From CBDDDW01 sp965226805 (GTDB lineage Bacteria; Chloroflexota; Dehalococcoidia; Lucifugimonadales; JAGWBF01): DNA of 35,923 bases. Position numbers and translations under genes: made by a program. The stretch spans positions 1 through 35,923 of the forward strand of contig CBDDDW010000006.1 of NCBI GenBank assembly GCA_965226805.1, read 5' to 3'. Position 1 is the first letter of the stretch; the number at the start of each line of letters is the position of its first letter. Below are positions 24,027-31,646 of the stretch, piece after piece. Below the pieces are notes generated by a model that did no database searches, was not told where the DNA came from, and saw only the letters and a list, made by a program, of their open reading frames with translations.

Positions 24027-24173
24027 CGGTTTTGCGCTGCCCCTCAAGAAAATTATAGGCAGCGTTCACCTTTGCAGTCCACGGTTGGATGTCGGAGGAA
24101 CCCATCATATCTGTACTCTAGGCTCGACTGTCACCGGTGACGAACTTCATGTAAAAAGAACCCTCCTCCCTAC

Positions 24174-24222
24174 CCGTCTCCCTTAGGGTAGGGGCGGTCG
24201 CAGACCGGGGGTGAGGGCCAAT
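24174..24222. repeat. Possible dispersed G-rich repeat
   Basis: CCCTACCCGTCTCCCTTAGG followed by GTAGGGGCGG and GGGGGTGAGGG resembles a common type of intergenic repeat with opposed CTCCCTTAGGG-like blocks. No second copy was seen in the window, so this is tentative. Confidence 0.25.
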
Positions 24223-24275
24223 GGCGCCATTCTCATATTCCGTTGTGCATGCGGGAACAGGTATTGGAGGCTGAT

Positions 24276-24941
24276 ATGGATAAGGAACGGCTTGATAGAG
24301 ACGTGATAGCTATGAGGGTGGCCAAGGAGCTGCCTGATGGGGCCATCGTGAACCTTGGCATCGGCATACCAACCCTCGTTTCGAATTATGTCCCAGAGGG
24401 ACGCACGGTTGTCTATCATAGTGAGAGCGGGGTTCTTAACTGTGGCCCCCTTGCCGACGAAGGCGAGGAGGATATCGACCTCACTAACGCTGGAGGACAG
24501 TTCCTCAAGATGGTGCCCGGCATGTCTTTTTTCAGCTCCGCCGATGCCTTCGCCATGATCCGCGGAGGGCACGTGGACGTGACCGTACTGGGCGCCATGC
24601 AGGTTTCCGAAAAGGGGGATCTGGCCAACTGGATGCTTCCGAAGAGGGGTGTGGGCAACATCGGTGGGGCCATGGACCTGGCGGCGGGAGCCAAACGCAT
24701 GATCGTGGCTATGGAGCACACGGATCGGGACGAAAAGCCCAAGATCGTCAAGGAGTGCTCCTTCCCCGCGACCGGCACCGGATGCGTAAGTCTCATCGTC
24801 ACCGACATCGCGGTCGTCGAGGTCAAGAAGGAGGGGCTGGTGCTACTGGAAGTGGCGCCGGGCTGGACTGCCGAAGAAGTACAGGCCCTGACAGAACCCA
24901 GACTCATCCTGTCTCGGGACCTCAAGGAGTTCGAGCTTTAG
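24276..24941 (+). CDS. 3-oxoacid CoA-transferase subunit B-like protein
   Basis: The 221-residue product matches the B subunit of family I CoA-transferases (ScoB/AtoA/PcaJ type). VNLGIGIPTLVSNYVPEG and SESGVLNCGP carry the family signature; Glu50 in the latter is the position that forms the covalent CoA thioester. GGQFLKMVPGMSFFSS, GHVDVTVLGAMQVSEKGDLA and GIGGAMDLAAGAK-like blocks follow in order. Partnered with subunit A it moves CoA between acyl-CoA and a 3-oxoacid. ATG 24276 is preferred: GGAGG lies six bases upstream. No subunit A gene lies on either side, so the gene is orphaned here. The stop is followed at once by a MITE-like element. Confidence 0.92.
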   Translation: MDKERLDRDVIAMRVAKELPDGAIVNLGIGIPTLVSNYVPEGRTVVYHSESGVLNCGPLADEGEEDIDLTNAGGQFLKMVPGMSFFSSADAFAMIRGGHVDVTVLGAMQVSEKGDLANWMLPKRGVGNIGGAMDLAAGAKRMIVAMEHTDRDEKPKIVKECSFPATGTGCVSLIVTDIAVVEVKKEGLVLLEVAPGWTAEEVQALTEPRLILSRDLKEFEL

Positions 24942-25082
24942 CAGGGTGCTGAAAAACCCTTCCGACCATCCCCCTGACCCCCTTCCTGGCCAGGAAGGGG
25001 GAAGAATTTATATCTGAGGGACACCCTCAGACTCCCGGCAAAGGGGCTTCGCCCCTCTGCACTCCCCTTCTTCATCAGCCTG
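24942..25082. repeat. MITE-like element between two stop codons
   Basis: The 141-base element has imperfect terminal inverted repeats: CAGGGTGCTGAAAAA on the left and, inverted, CAGGCTGATGAAGAA on the right (12 of 15 match). Inside are a perfect 24-base palindrome (arms CCCCCTTCCTGG at 24978-24989 and CCAGGAAGGGGG at 24990-25001), the hairpin CTGAGGG/CCCTCAG at 25015-25031, and AGGGGCTTCGCCCCT near 25042. It starts directly after the CoA-transferase stop and ends directly before the sbcC stop, so it is also a likely bidirectional terminator. Confidence 0.75.
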
Positions 25083-27677
25083 TTAGTAGCTCACCGAGAA
25101 TGTGGATCCCGCCCCATCTTTCTGCACTTCGATACGCGCGGGGAAGGCTTCCTTCAGCTCGTCCAGATGGGTTATCACAATGATCTTTTCGAAGTCCTCT
25201 TCGATGGCCCGGATCACATCGAGAATCCTCTCTCTGCCAGCCGCGTCCTGGGTGCCGAACCCTTCGTCGATAAACAAAGTCGGGAGAGGCGCTCCCCTGC
25301 GGTGGGCCAGCACTTTGGATAGAGCTATCCTGAGGGCCAAGTTTACTCGGAAGGCCTCGCCGCCGCTGAACATCTCGTAGCTTCTTTGGGCTCCCTCGTC
25401 GTTTATGAAAATCTCCAACGTCTCGAGGGGCTCCCCCCTCCGGCCCTTGCGCTCCCGCTGGGTCTCCAGCTTGACGTTCATGCGCCCATCGGTCATGCGG
25501 CCCAAGAGGAGGTTCGCTTCCTCCTCCAGGCGCGGCAGGACCGTCTCGATAAGAATGGCCTGCACTCCGCGCCTCCCAAAAGCCTGGGTTAGCTCCCGGT
25601 AGACCTCCTGTTCATCCCGCAGAGCCTTCAGTCCCTTTTCTTTCTTGTTTATCTCACCCTCCAGTGCCTCCAGCCGTACTAGCTCACCCCCGAGTTCCCC
25701 CTGTCGCTGAAACAGCTTCTGGCGCCTGGCTTCGAGTTCGCGGTGAGCCGACTCGGCTCGTGACCGCCTATCCTCCCACCCGGGAAGCTCCAAGACTTCG
25801 GAATCGATCTCCCGCTGACGGTCCCTGGATGTCGCCAGTTCCTCCTGCCGGCGCCCATACAGATCTTGGGCGTGGGTCAACGACTCCCGCTCCCCCGGCA
25901 GGCCGTCCTCTGCCTCCACAAGCCGGCTGTGGCGGTCCTCGAAAGGCTGGACCTGCTGCATCTGCTCGTAAAGGCCACGGTGGGTATCCCGGTCGTATCC
26001 CGACTCCTTGATCTGGACCTCTAAGGCAACGATCTGCTCCTGTTCCTGAGGTAGGAGCTTGCCCTTTTCCAGCAGTCTCTTCCCATCCTCTAGCTCCAGG
26101 CTGGTCCGCTTCATGTCCTCAGCTGCCCGGTGAGACTCCTCCAGCTGTCCCTCGAGGAGCGCAACCTTGGTAGGGGCTTCGTGCTGTCGGGTACCCAAAG
26201 AAGCCTCATGCTGTGGAAGGACCTTCTCGAGCTCGACCTTCTTCTCCTGGGCGGAGCTCAGGGCCGCTTGATTTTCCTGATACAGCCTTCTCTTTTCCTT
26301 GATCTGTGCGTCATAGCTATCCGAGAGGCGCAGGCACCCATCCGCACCAAGCTCAGTGCCACAAAGCGGACAGCGGGCCCCATGATCGGCGCTCTCAACC
26401 AGGTCCACCTTGGAGCGGAGGTCCTGGCCCTCCGCCTTTAGCTGGTCCGCCACCGCCTCCAGCTGGCCAACCCAACTCGAAAGGTTGTTGAGGTCGGTTC
26501 GCTGTTTGGCCATTTCTTCTTCGGCTTTTTCCAGCTCCCCAAGGCGGGCGCGTGCGTCCTCCAGGTCCGATTCGATGTTGGGAAGGGCCTCGACTTTGGG
26601 GCGCAGCTCCATCCCGACAAACCTTTCCATCTGGCCGACCTGCTCCTCCAGCCTTGCCCGAGCACCATGAACTTTGCGTTCCAGCTCAGTCTTGAGCTCA
26701 TTCAGATGATCAAAGCTCTCCTGGGAGTGATTCATGTCCTCGAAGCGCTGCCGAATCTGCTGCAGCTCCGCCAGCCCAGCTTCGATGCTCGACCTCTCGC
26801 TGATCAATGCCTCGTAGGCAAGGACGCGACCCTGGCGTGAACCAATCTCCTCTCTGATGTGGGAGATCTCCTTCTCAATGCCGGGAATGCGTGCCTTGGT
26901 CTCTTCAAGCTCTCCCAGCTTCCGGCGGAGGTCTTCGACCCGGATTCTTGTAGCGTCCACCTCCGTTGCGCTCGCTTCCAGGCTGGCCTGTACTTCCTCC
27001 AGGTCCCGGTTTACGACCTCGACCTCGGCATATACAGAATCCCTGCGAGAGACCTCCTGGCGTATGTGCTGAAGCTGACCTTCGACTTTAGAAGAGGCAT
27101 CCCTCTTCTCGTCGGCGAGCTCCTTGGCCCGGTCCTGCAGGCGTTCGTAGAAGTCGAGGCCAAGAACCTTGGCCAAGACCTCTTTGCGCTTGTCGGGAGT
27201 TTTGTTGGTGAACTCATCGGCGCGCCCCTGCAAAAGGAACGCGCTGTTGATGAAGGTCTCGTAGTCCATGCCCGTAAGCTGGTCTATTTTCGACTGAGTC
27301 TCCCGGATGGAGTTCCCGGTAATGGGATGGAACTCGGACCCGGTGTACACCTGGAACTGGAGGTCGCTCGCGCCACGGCCCCCCCGGCCCAGCGTGAGAG
27401 CATGTCTGCGTGTAACCCTGTGGCGGGCTCCCCTGGCAAGGAACTCCAACTCCACCAGCATCTCGTCGTGGCCGTGGTGGATCAGCTCGTCCTGGGACCT
27501 GCCGCGAGCCTTGCCCCACAGCGCCCAGGTGATGGCGTCGAGAAGAGCGGACTTCCCGTGGCCATTCTGGCCGCAGAGGCAGACCAGGTGGAGGTCCTCC
27601 AGGTCCAGCGTGGGGACAGCGTCGCCATAGCAGAGGAAGTTTTTAAGGGTAAGCCTAAGAGGAATCACGTCCACCAC
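25083..27677 (-). CDS. sbcC: SbcC/Rad50-like exonuclease ATPase
   Basis: The 864-residue product has the SbcC/Rad50 layout. The Walker A motif GQNGHGKS is at 36-43; a long coiled coil follows, broken by a zinc hook CPLCG at about 436-440. A second coiled coil leads to the C-terminal lobe with the ABC signature MFSGGEAFRVNLALRIALSK and Walker B/D-loop LFIDEGFGTQD. SbcC is the ATPase of the SbcCD nuclease that processes DNA ends and hairpins. Length is normal. The start is GTG 27677 without a strong ribosome site. No sbcD gene is adjacent: upstream lies groEL, downstream the MITE. The nuclease partner must be encoded elsewhere. A hairpin-processing enzyme is notable in a region this rich in palindromes. 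Confidence 0.9.
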   Translation of the reverse strand: MVDVIPLRLTLKNFLCYGDAVPTLDLEDLHLVCLCGQNGHGKSALLDAITWALWGKARGRSQDELIHHGHDEMLVELEFLARGARHRVTRRHALTLGRGGRGASDLQFQVYTGSEFHPITGNSIRETQSKIDQLTGMDYETFINSAFLLQGRADEFTNKTPDKRKEVLAKVLGLDFYERLQDRAKELADEKRDASSKVEGQLQHIRQEVSRRDSVYAEVEVVNRDLEEVQASLEASATEVDATRIRVEDLRRKLGELEETKARIPGIEKEISHIREEIGSRQGRVLAYEALISERSSIEAGLAELQQIRQRFEDMNHSQESFDHLNELKTELERKVHGARARLEEQVGQMERFVGMELRPKVEALPNIESDLEDARARLGELEKAEEEMAKQRTDLNNLSSWVGQLEAVADQLKAEGQDLRSKVDLVESADHGARCPLCGTELGADGCLRLSDSYDAQIKEKRRLYQENQAALSSAQEKKVELEKVLPQHEASLGTRQHEAPTKVALLEGQLEESHRAAEDMKRTSLELEDGKRLLEKGKLLPQEQEQIVALEVQIKESGYDRDTHRGLYEQMQQVQPFEDRHSRLVEAEDGLPGERESLTHAQDLYGRRQEELATSRDRQREIDSEVLELPGWEDRRSRAESAHRELEARRQKLFQRQGELGGELVRLEALEGEINKKEKGLKALRDEQEVYRELTQAFGRRGVQAILIETVLPRLEEEANLLLGRMTDGRMNVKLETQRERKGRRGEPLETLEIFINDEGAQRSYEMFSGGEAFRVNLALRIALSKVLAHRRGAPLPTLFIDEGFGTQDAAGRERILDVIRAIEEDFEKIIVITHLDELKEAFPARIEVQKDGAGSTFSVSY

Positions 27678-27892
27678 CCCAGAGCTTGCGGAATCATGGG
27701 CAGCCAGAGCAACCTTCCATGCTCAAAAGGATCGATCACAGTGTACCAAAAAGAAGCGCTTTCTACACAGCCAGGTCGATAACCCATCCAACCTGGCGAC
27801 TATACTGGATGTCCCATTAAGCAAGATGTTTTCACTCGGGCGCTCGAGCATGTTAGCCCTGAGGGGCCAAAGTCGGGCAGCCCTCGAACGAC

Positions 27893-27924
27893 CAAGGTCC
27901 CGATGCCACAGCATCGGGACCTTG
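27893..27924. terminator. 14-bp perfect hairpin downstream of groEL
   Basis: CAAGGTCCCGATGC (27893-27906) pairs perfectly with GCATCGGGACCTTG (27911-27924) around CACA. It lies about 43 bases past the groEL stop on the - strand, the right place for a terminator, though without a U-rich tail. Confidence 0.6.
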
Positions 27925-27966
27925 TCTACGTTCCTTGACTTACGAGCCCGGCGGTCTGGTCTCTAT

Positions 27967-29583
27967 CTAGTAGTCCATGGGAGGCGCCGGGGGCATCGCC
28001 TTATCCTTCTCAGGTATCTCAGTGATCATGGACTCTGTGGTGAGCACCATGCCGGCTATGCTGGAGGCATTTTGCAGAGCGGATCGGGTCACCTTTACGG
28101 GGTCGACGATCCCTTGCTGGAGCATCTGGGCATACTCCCCCAGCTCGGCGTCGTAGCCGTAGTCGTCCTTGCCCTGCCTTACCTTATCCAGGACCACCGC
28201 TCCTTCCTGGCCGGCATTCTGGACGATCAGGCGCAGAGGAATATCGAGGGACCCCTTTATGATGTTCGCCCCTATCGCTTCATCTCCGTCGATCTTCGCT
28301 TTCTCCAGCGCCCTGCTTGCCCTCACCAGTGCCACTCCACCTCCCGGGACGATCCCCTCTTCCACCGCGGCTCTTGTGGCGGAAAGGGCGTCTTCCACCC
28401 TCCCCTTTCTCTCTTTAAGCTCTACCTCGGTGGCGGCCCCTACCTTGATAACAGCCACGCCACCGGACAGCTTGGCCATGCGCTCTTGGAGTTTTTCGCG
28501 GTCGAACTCGGAGGTGGTGTCCTCTATCTGCGTCCTGATCTGGTTTATGCGGCCCTTGATGGCGTCCTCTGAGCCCTTGCCCTCCACGAACGTGCACTCA
28601 TCCTTCGTGGCCGTAACCCTTCTGGCATGGCCCATATCGTTGATGGTGGCGGAGTCCAGCTTTCGGCCCGTCTCCTCGCTGATCACAGTGGCTCCGGTCA
28701 GTATAGCTATATCCTCCATCATCGCTTTGCGGCGATCGCCGAATCCAGGGGCTTTCACAGCCAGACAGTTCAGGGTGCCACGCAGCTTGTTGACTACCAG
28801 GGTAGCCAGGGCCTCGCCCTCGACATCCTCGGAAATCAGCACCACGTTCTTTTTCCCTGCCTGGAGCAGCTTCTCCAGCGTCGGCAGCAGGTCAGATACC
28901 GTAGACACCTTCTTGTCGGTGATTATTATCTCGGGGTCCTCTATAACCGCTTCCATGCGGTCCGAGTTGGTGATGAAGTAAGGCGAGGTGTAGCCCCGGT
29001 CTACCTGCATCCCCTCCACATACTCGGTCTCGTCGGCGAGGCTCTTGGACTCCTCAACCGTTATCACCCCGTCCTTACCCACTTTCTCCATAGCGTCGGC
29101 GATAGTCTGGCCGATAGCATCCTCGTGGGCCGAAAGGGCGGCCACCTGGGCGATTTGGTCCCTGCTCTCAACCGACGTGGACATCTTCTTGAGCTCTGCC
29201 ACAATGGCTTCAACGGCCTTGTCTATGCCGCGTTTAAGGGCCATTGGGTTGGCTCCGGCAGCCACGTTCCTGAAGCCATCGCTGATGATGGCCTGGGCGA
29301 GAACCACCGAGGTAGTAGTACCGTCCCCAGCAGTGTCATTGGTCTTGCTGGCCGCCTCTTTAAGGATTTGGGCGCCCATGTTCTCAAAGGGCTCAGGCAG
29401 CTCTATCTCCTTAGCAATTGTCACTCCGTCGCTGCAGACCTGGGGGGGTCCGAACTTCTTGTCAAGAATAACGTTCCTTCCCCTGGGCCCCAGCGTGATC
29501 TTCACCGCGTCAGCCAGCGTGTCAATGCCCGTCTTAAGGGCCCTGCGCGCGTCTTCTGAGTAAGTAAGCTGTTTGCCTGCCAT
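27967..29583 (-). CDS. groL: Chaperonin GroEL (60 kDa, Hsp60)
   Basis: The 538-residue product is GroEL at normal length: LKTGIDTLADAVKITLGPRG near the N-terminus, KFGPPQVCSDGVTIAKEIEL, the ATP-binding NDTAGDGTTTSVVLAQAI (about 86-103) with the catalytic Asp in GDGTT, and VEEGIVPGGGVALVRA. The C-terminus ends MPPAPPMDY instead of the Gly-Gly-Met repeat of enterobacteria, as in many Chloroflexota. It forms the folding cage with GroES. GGGAGGAG precedes the ATG. groES lies 17 bases upstream, so both are in one operon under the CIRCE operator at 29923. Confidence 0.98.
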   Translation of the reverse strand: MAGKQLTYSEDARRALKTGIDTLADAVKITLGPRGRNVILDKKFGPPQVCSDGVTIAKEIELPEPFENMGAQILKEAASKTNDTAGDGTTTSVVLAQAIISDGFRNVAAGANPMALKRGIDKAVEAIVAELKKMSTSVESRDQIAQVAALSAHEDAIGQTIADAMEKVGKDGVITVEESKSLADETEYVEGMQVDRGYTSPYFITNSDRMEAVIEDPEIIITDKKVSTVSDLLPTLEKLLQAGKKNVVLISEDVEGEALATLVVNKLRGTLNCLAVKAPGFGDRRKAMMEDIAILTGATVISEETGRKLDSATINDMGHARRVTATKDECTFVEGKGSEDAIKGRINQIRTQIEDTTSEFDREKLQERMAKLSGGVAVIKVGAATEVELKERKGRVEDALSATRAAVEEGIVPGGGVALVRASRALEKAKIDGDEAIGANIIKGSLDIPLRLIVQNAGQEGAVVLDKVRQGKDDYGYDAELGEYAQMLQQGIVDPVKVTRSALQNASSIAGMVLTTESMITEIPEKDKAMPPAPPMDY

Positions 29584-29600
29584 CTCTGTTTTTCTCCTCC

Positions 29601-29894
29601 CTAACTAATTTTCGCCAGAATATCGCTCTCTCTCAGGATCAGGTAGTCTTTGTCGCCATCCTTGTACTCGGTTCCGGCAAACTTCGAGTAGATTACCCGG
29701 TCATTCACCTTGATCTCCATAGGAACTCGACCCTTACCATCGTCGGTTGCCCGGCCCGGCCCTACGCCGATGACTTTGCCTTCCTGGGGCTTCTCCTTGG
29801 CGGTGTCCGGCAGGATGATCCCGGACGAGGTAGTCTCTTCTTTCTCAAGGGGCTCAACTATCACTCTTTCGCCTAACGGGGCGAACTTTACCAT
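29601..29894 (-). CDS. groES: Co-chaperonin GroES (10 kDa)
   Basis: The 97-residue product is GroES at normal length: FAPLGERVIVEPLEKEETT at the start, the mobile loop with SSGIILPDTAKEKPQEGKVI (about 23-42), a roof segment, VNDRVIYSKFAGTEYK, and YLILRESDILAKIS at the end. It caps the GroEL cavity. GAGGAGG lies six bases before ATG 29894. It is the first gene of the groES-groEL operon, with the CIRCE operator and a promoter directly upstream. Confidence 0.98.
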   Translation of the reverse strand: MVKFAPLGERVIVEPLEKEETTSSGIILPDTAKEKPQEGKVIGVGPGRATDDGKGRVPMEIKVNDRVIYSKFAGTEYKDGDKDYLILRESDILAKIS

Positions 29895-29922
29895 GGTTAC
29901 CTCCTCGTGCTCATGTGCATTT

Positions 29923-29949
29923 TTAGCACTCTAGGTCCTTGAGTGCTAA
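29923..29949. promoter_or_regulatory. CIRCE operator (HrcA-binding site)
   Basis: TTAGCACTC-N9-GAGTGCTAA is a perfect match to the CIRCE consensus, with a 9-base spacer TAGGTCCTT. It lies 29 bases upstream of groES and 10 bases after the -10 box at 29960-29965, so binding of the HrcA repressor would block transcription until heat or protein-folding stress. Confidence 0.97.
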
Positions 29950-29959
29950 ACCATCAAAT

Positions 29960-29988
29960 ATCGTAAACCAGCCTCAGTATCTTGTCAA
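29960..29988 (-). promoter_or_regulatory. Promoter of groES-groEL
   Basis: On the - strand a perfect TTGACA (29988-29983) and TACGAT (29965-29960) are separated by exactly 17 bases. Transcription would start near or within the CIRCE operator, the usual arrangement of HrcA-controlled genes. Confidence 0.85.
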
Positions 29989-30098
29989 TGGGTGCCCGCG
30001 CAATTACGATAATAGCGATCCGGCGAATGGTTGGTAGGTAAGTTGCCTTCCGTGAGGACAAAATTAAGACTTTAAAGTATGCCGTCAGACCTCCCCTC

Positions 30099-30836
30099 GT
30101 GCTTGTCACCTTGGACAGACCGCGGGCTTCCAACCGGGTCAACCTGGCTATGGCCATCGAACTTCGCCAGGCATGCCAGAGAATACGGGAAGAGGAGAAC
30201 GTGCGCGTAGTCGTGATCACGGGCCGAGGCGGAGTCTTCTCGTCAGGCCGGGCGCCGCTTCCACGTCGGGGGGGCAGCGGCGTATATGGTCCACTCGAGC
30301 GGCTTCAGCTACGCCGGGTCTCCTCTGCCGTTGCACAGGTGGAGCTGCCCATCGTCGCCGCCATTAATGGAGATGCGATAGACCAGGGCCTCGAGCTGGC
30401 ACTGGCCTGTGATCTGCGTGTGGCAGCCCGGGGGGCCAGATTGGGGTTCACCGACCTGGCCAAGGGTGTGGTGCCATGGGACGGGGGTACCCAGCGGCTT
30501 CCGAGGCTGATAGGGAGAACCAGGGCCTTGGAGATGCTCCTCACCTCCCGGCTACTGGACGCGGAGGAGGCACACCGCTGGGGCCTCGTCAATATGGTGG
30601 TCGAGCCCGGAGAGCTGGCGGCCAGCTCGGAGAAACTGGCCCTGGAGATTGCTTCAAGGGCCCCGATTGCCCTCAGATACTCAAAGGAAGCGGTTCTCAA
30701 GGGGATGGACATGTCCCTGGACCAGGGTCTGAGGCTGGAGGCAGACCTTAGCATCATCCTCCAGAGCTCGGTGGACCGGGCCGAGGGCATTCGTTCCTTC
30801 CTGGAGAAACGAGAGCCGAACTTCCGGGGAGAGTAA
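30099..30836 (+). CDS. Enoyl-CoA hydratase/isomerase family protein, unusual N-terminus
   Basis: From GTG 30099 the product has 245 residues of the crotonase fold: LVTLDRPRASNRVNLAMAIE, VRVVVITGRGGVFSSGR, VELPIVAAINGDAIDQGLEL, and FTDLAKGVVPWDGGTQRLPR. The oxyanion-hole glycines are present, but the usual AGAD after FxxG reads SGRA, and the first catalytic glutamate position has Asp (TDLAKG). The frame remains open upstream to 30042 and encodes FREDKIKTLKYAVRPPLVL, which fits the usual first strand of the family, yet offers no ATG, GTG or TTG there. The start may therefore be a rare codon (for example ATT 30063) or GTG 30099 with a shortened N-terminus. It is the first gene of a rightward acyl-CoA gene set. 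Confidence 0.82.
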   Translation: MLVTLDRPRASNRVNLAMAIELRQACQRIREEENVRVVVITGRGGVFSSGRAPLPRRGGSGVYGPLERLQLRRVSSAVAQVELPIVAAINGDAIDQGLELALACDLRVAARGARLGFTDLAKGVVPWDGGTQRLPRLIGRTRALEMLLTSRLLDAEEAHRWGLVNMVVEPGELAASSEKLALEIASRAPIALRYSKEAVLKGMDMSLDQGLRLEADLSIILQSSVDRAEGIRSFLEKREPNFRGE

Positions 30837-30844
30837 CCTGCCTG

Positions 30845-31582
30845 ATGGAAGAGCCGTTGGAGATAGGACTGGACGCGGTCATCTACCGCAAATCGGACGG
30901 AATAGCGGAGATAGTACTAAACCGGCCGCGGATGCTCAATGCCTACGACATGGAGATGCGGGACCAGCTATATCAGGTGCTGGCAGCGGTTAAAGAGGAC
31001 CCCGAAGTCCGCGTAGGCATCTTGAGGGGAGAGGGCCGCGCCTTCTGCGCCGGCGCCGACCTTACCGAGTTCGGCACTGCTCCATCCCAGGCCATCGCCA
31101 GGCAGGTGAGGTGGGAGAGGGACCTCTGGGGGGCCTTTCTGGACATATCCAAGCCACTCATCGCGGCCATCCACGGCTATTGCCTCGGCTCAGGTGTGGA
31201 GATCGCGCTGCTTTGCGACCTGCGCCTGGCCGCCAGCGATGCCCTTTTTGGAATGCCGGAGGTATCTCTTGGGATGATCCCGGCCGCTGGGGGCACACAG
31301 ACCATGCCGCGTACCTTGGGCATCCCGCGAGCCCTGGAGATGCTCTTGGCGAAGAGGGAAGTCGGCGCTATGGAGGCCTACGAGATAGGTCTGGTGACCC
31401 GGGTCGTCGATAGGAGTAAACTGGACATCGAGGCAAAAGCCCTGGCCAGGCATCTGGCTGAGCTCAGCCCGAGGGCCGTGAGTGCTCTCAGAGAGGCGGT
31501 CTGGCAGGGCTCCCAGCGGCCAATGGACGAGTCCATGGACCTGGAGGCTCGCCTTGCTATAAGGGCGCTGGCCGTGGAGTAG
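30845..31582 (+). CDS. Enoyl-CoA hydratase/isomerase family protein
   Basis: The 245-residue product is a typical crotonase: AEIVLNRPRMLNAYDMEMRD, GILRGEGRAFCAGADLTEFG (about 57-76), KPLIAAIHGYCLGSGVEIAL, FGMPEVSLGMIPAAGGTQTM with the conserved glutamate in MPEVSLG, and ALREAVWQG near the end. The reaction is probably addition of water to, or isomerisation of, an enoyl-CoA in acyl-chain breakdown. ATG 30845 lies 8 bases after the previous stop, with GGGGAGAG upstream. It shares only modest similarity with the first crotonase, so the two likely act on different intermediates. Confidence 0.92.
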   Translation: MEEPLEIGLDAVIYRKSDGIAEIVLNRPRMLNAYDMEMRDQLYQVLAAVKEDPEVRVGILRGEGRAFCAGADLTEFGTAPSQAIARQVRWERDLWGAFLDISKPLIAAIHGYCLGSGVEIALLCDLRLAASDALFGMPEVSLGMIPAAGGTQTMPRTLGIPRALEMLLAKREVGAMEAYEIGLVTRVVDRSKLDIEAKALARHLAELSPRAVSALREAVWQGSQRPMDESMDLEARLAIRALAVE

Positions 31583-31646
31583 GGAGAAGCCGGGGGTCTG
31601 AATATATCTGATACAATTGCAGCCTTCGAGGTTAAAGAGCGTACCC

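Noticed and set aside
26859..27782. 307-residue open frame antisense to sbcC
   Set aside because: It has no domain features and is explained by the codon bias of the coiled-coil gene.
28627..29559. 310-residue open frame antisense to groEL
   Set aside because: groEL is certain on the other strand; long antisense frames are common in GC-rich conserved genes.
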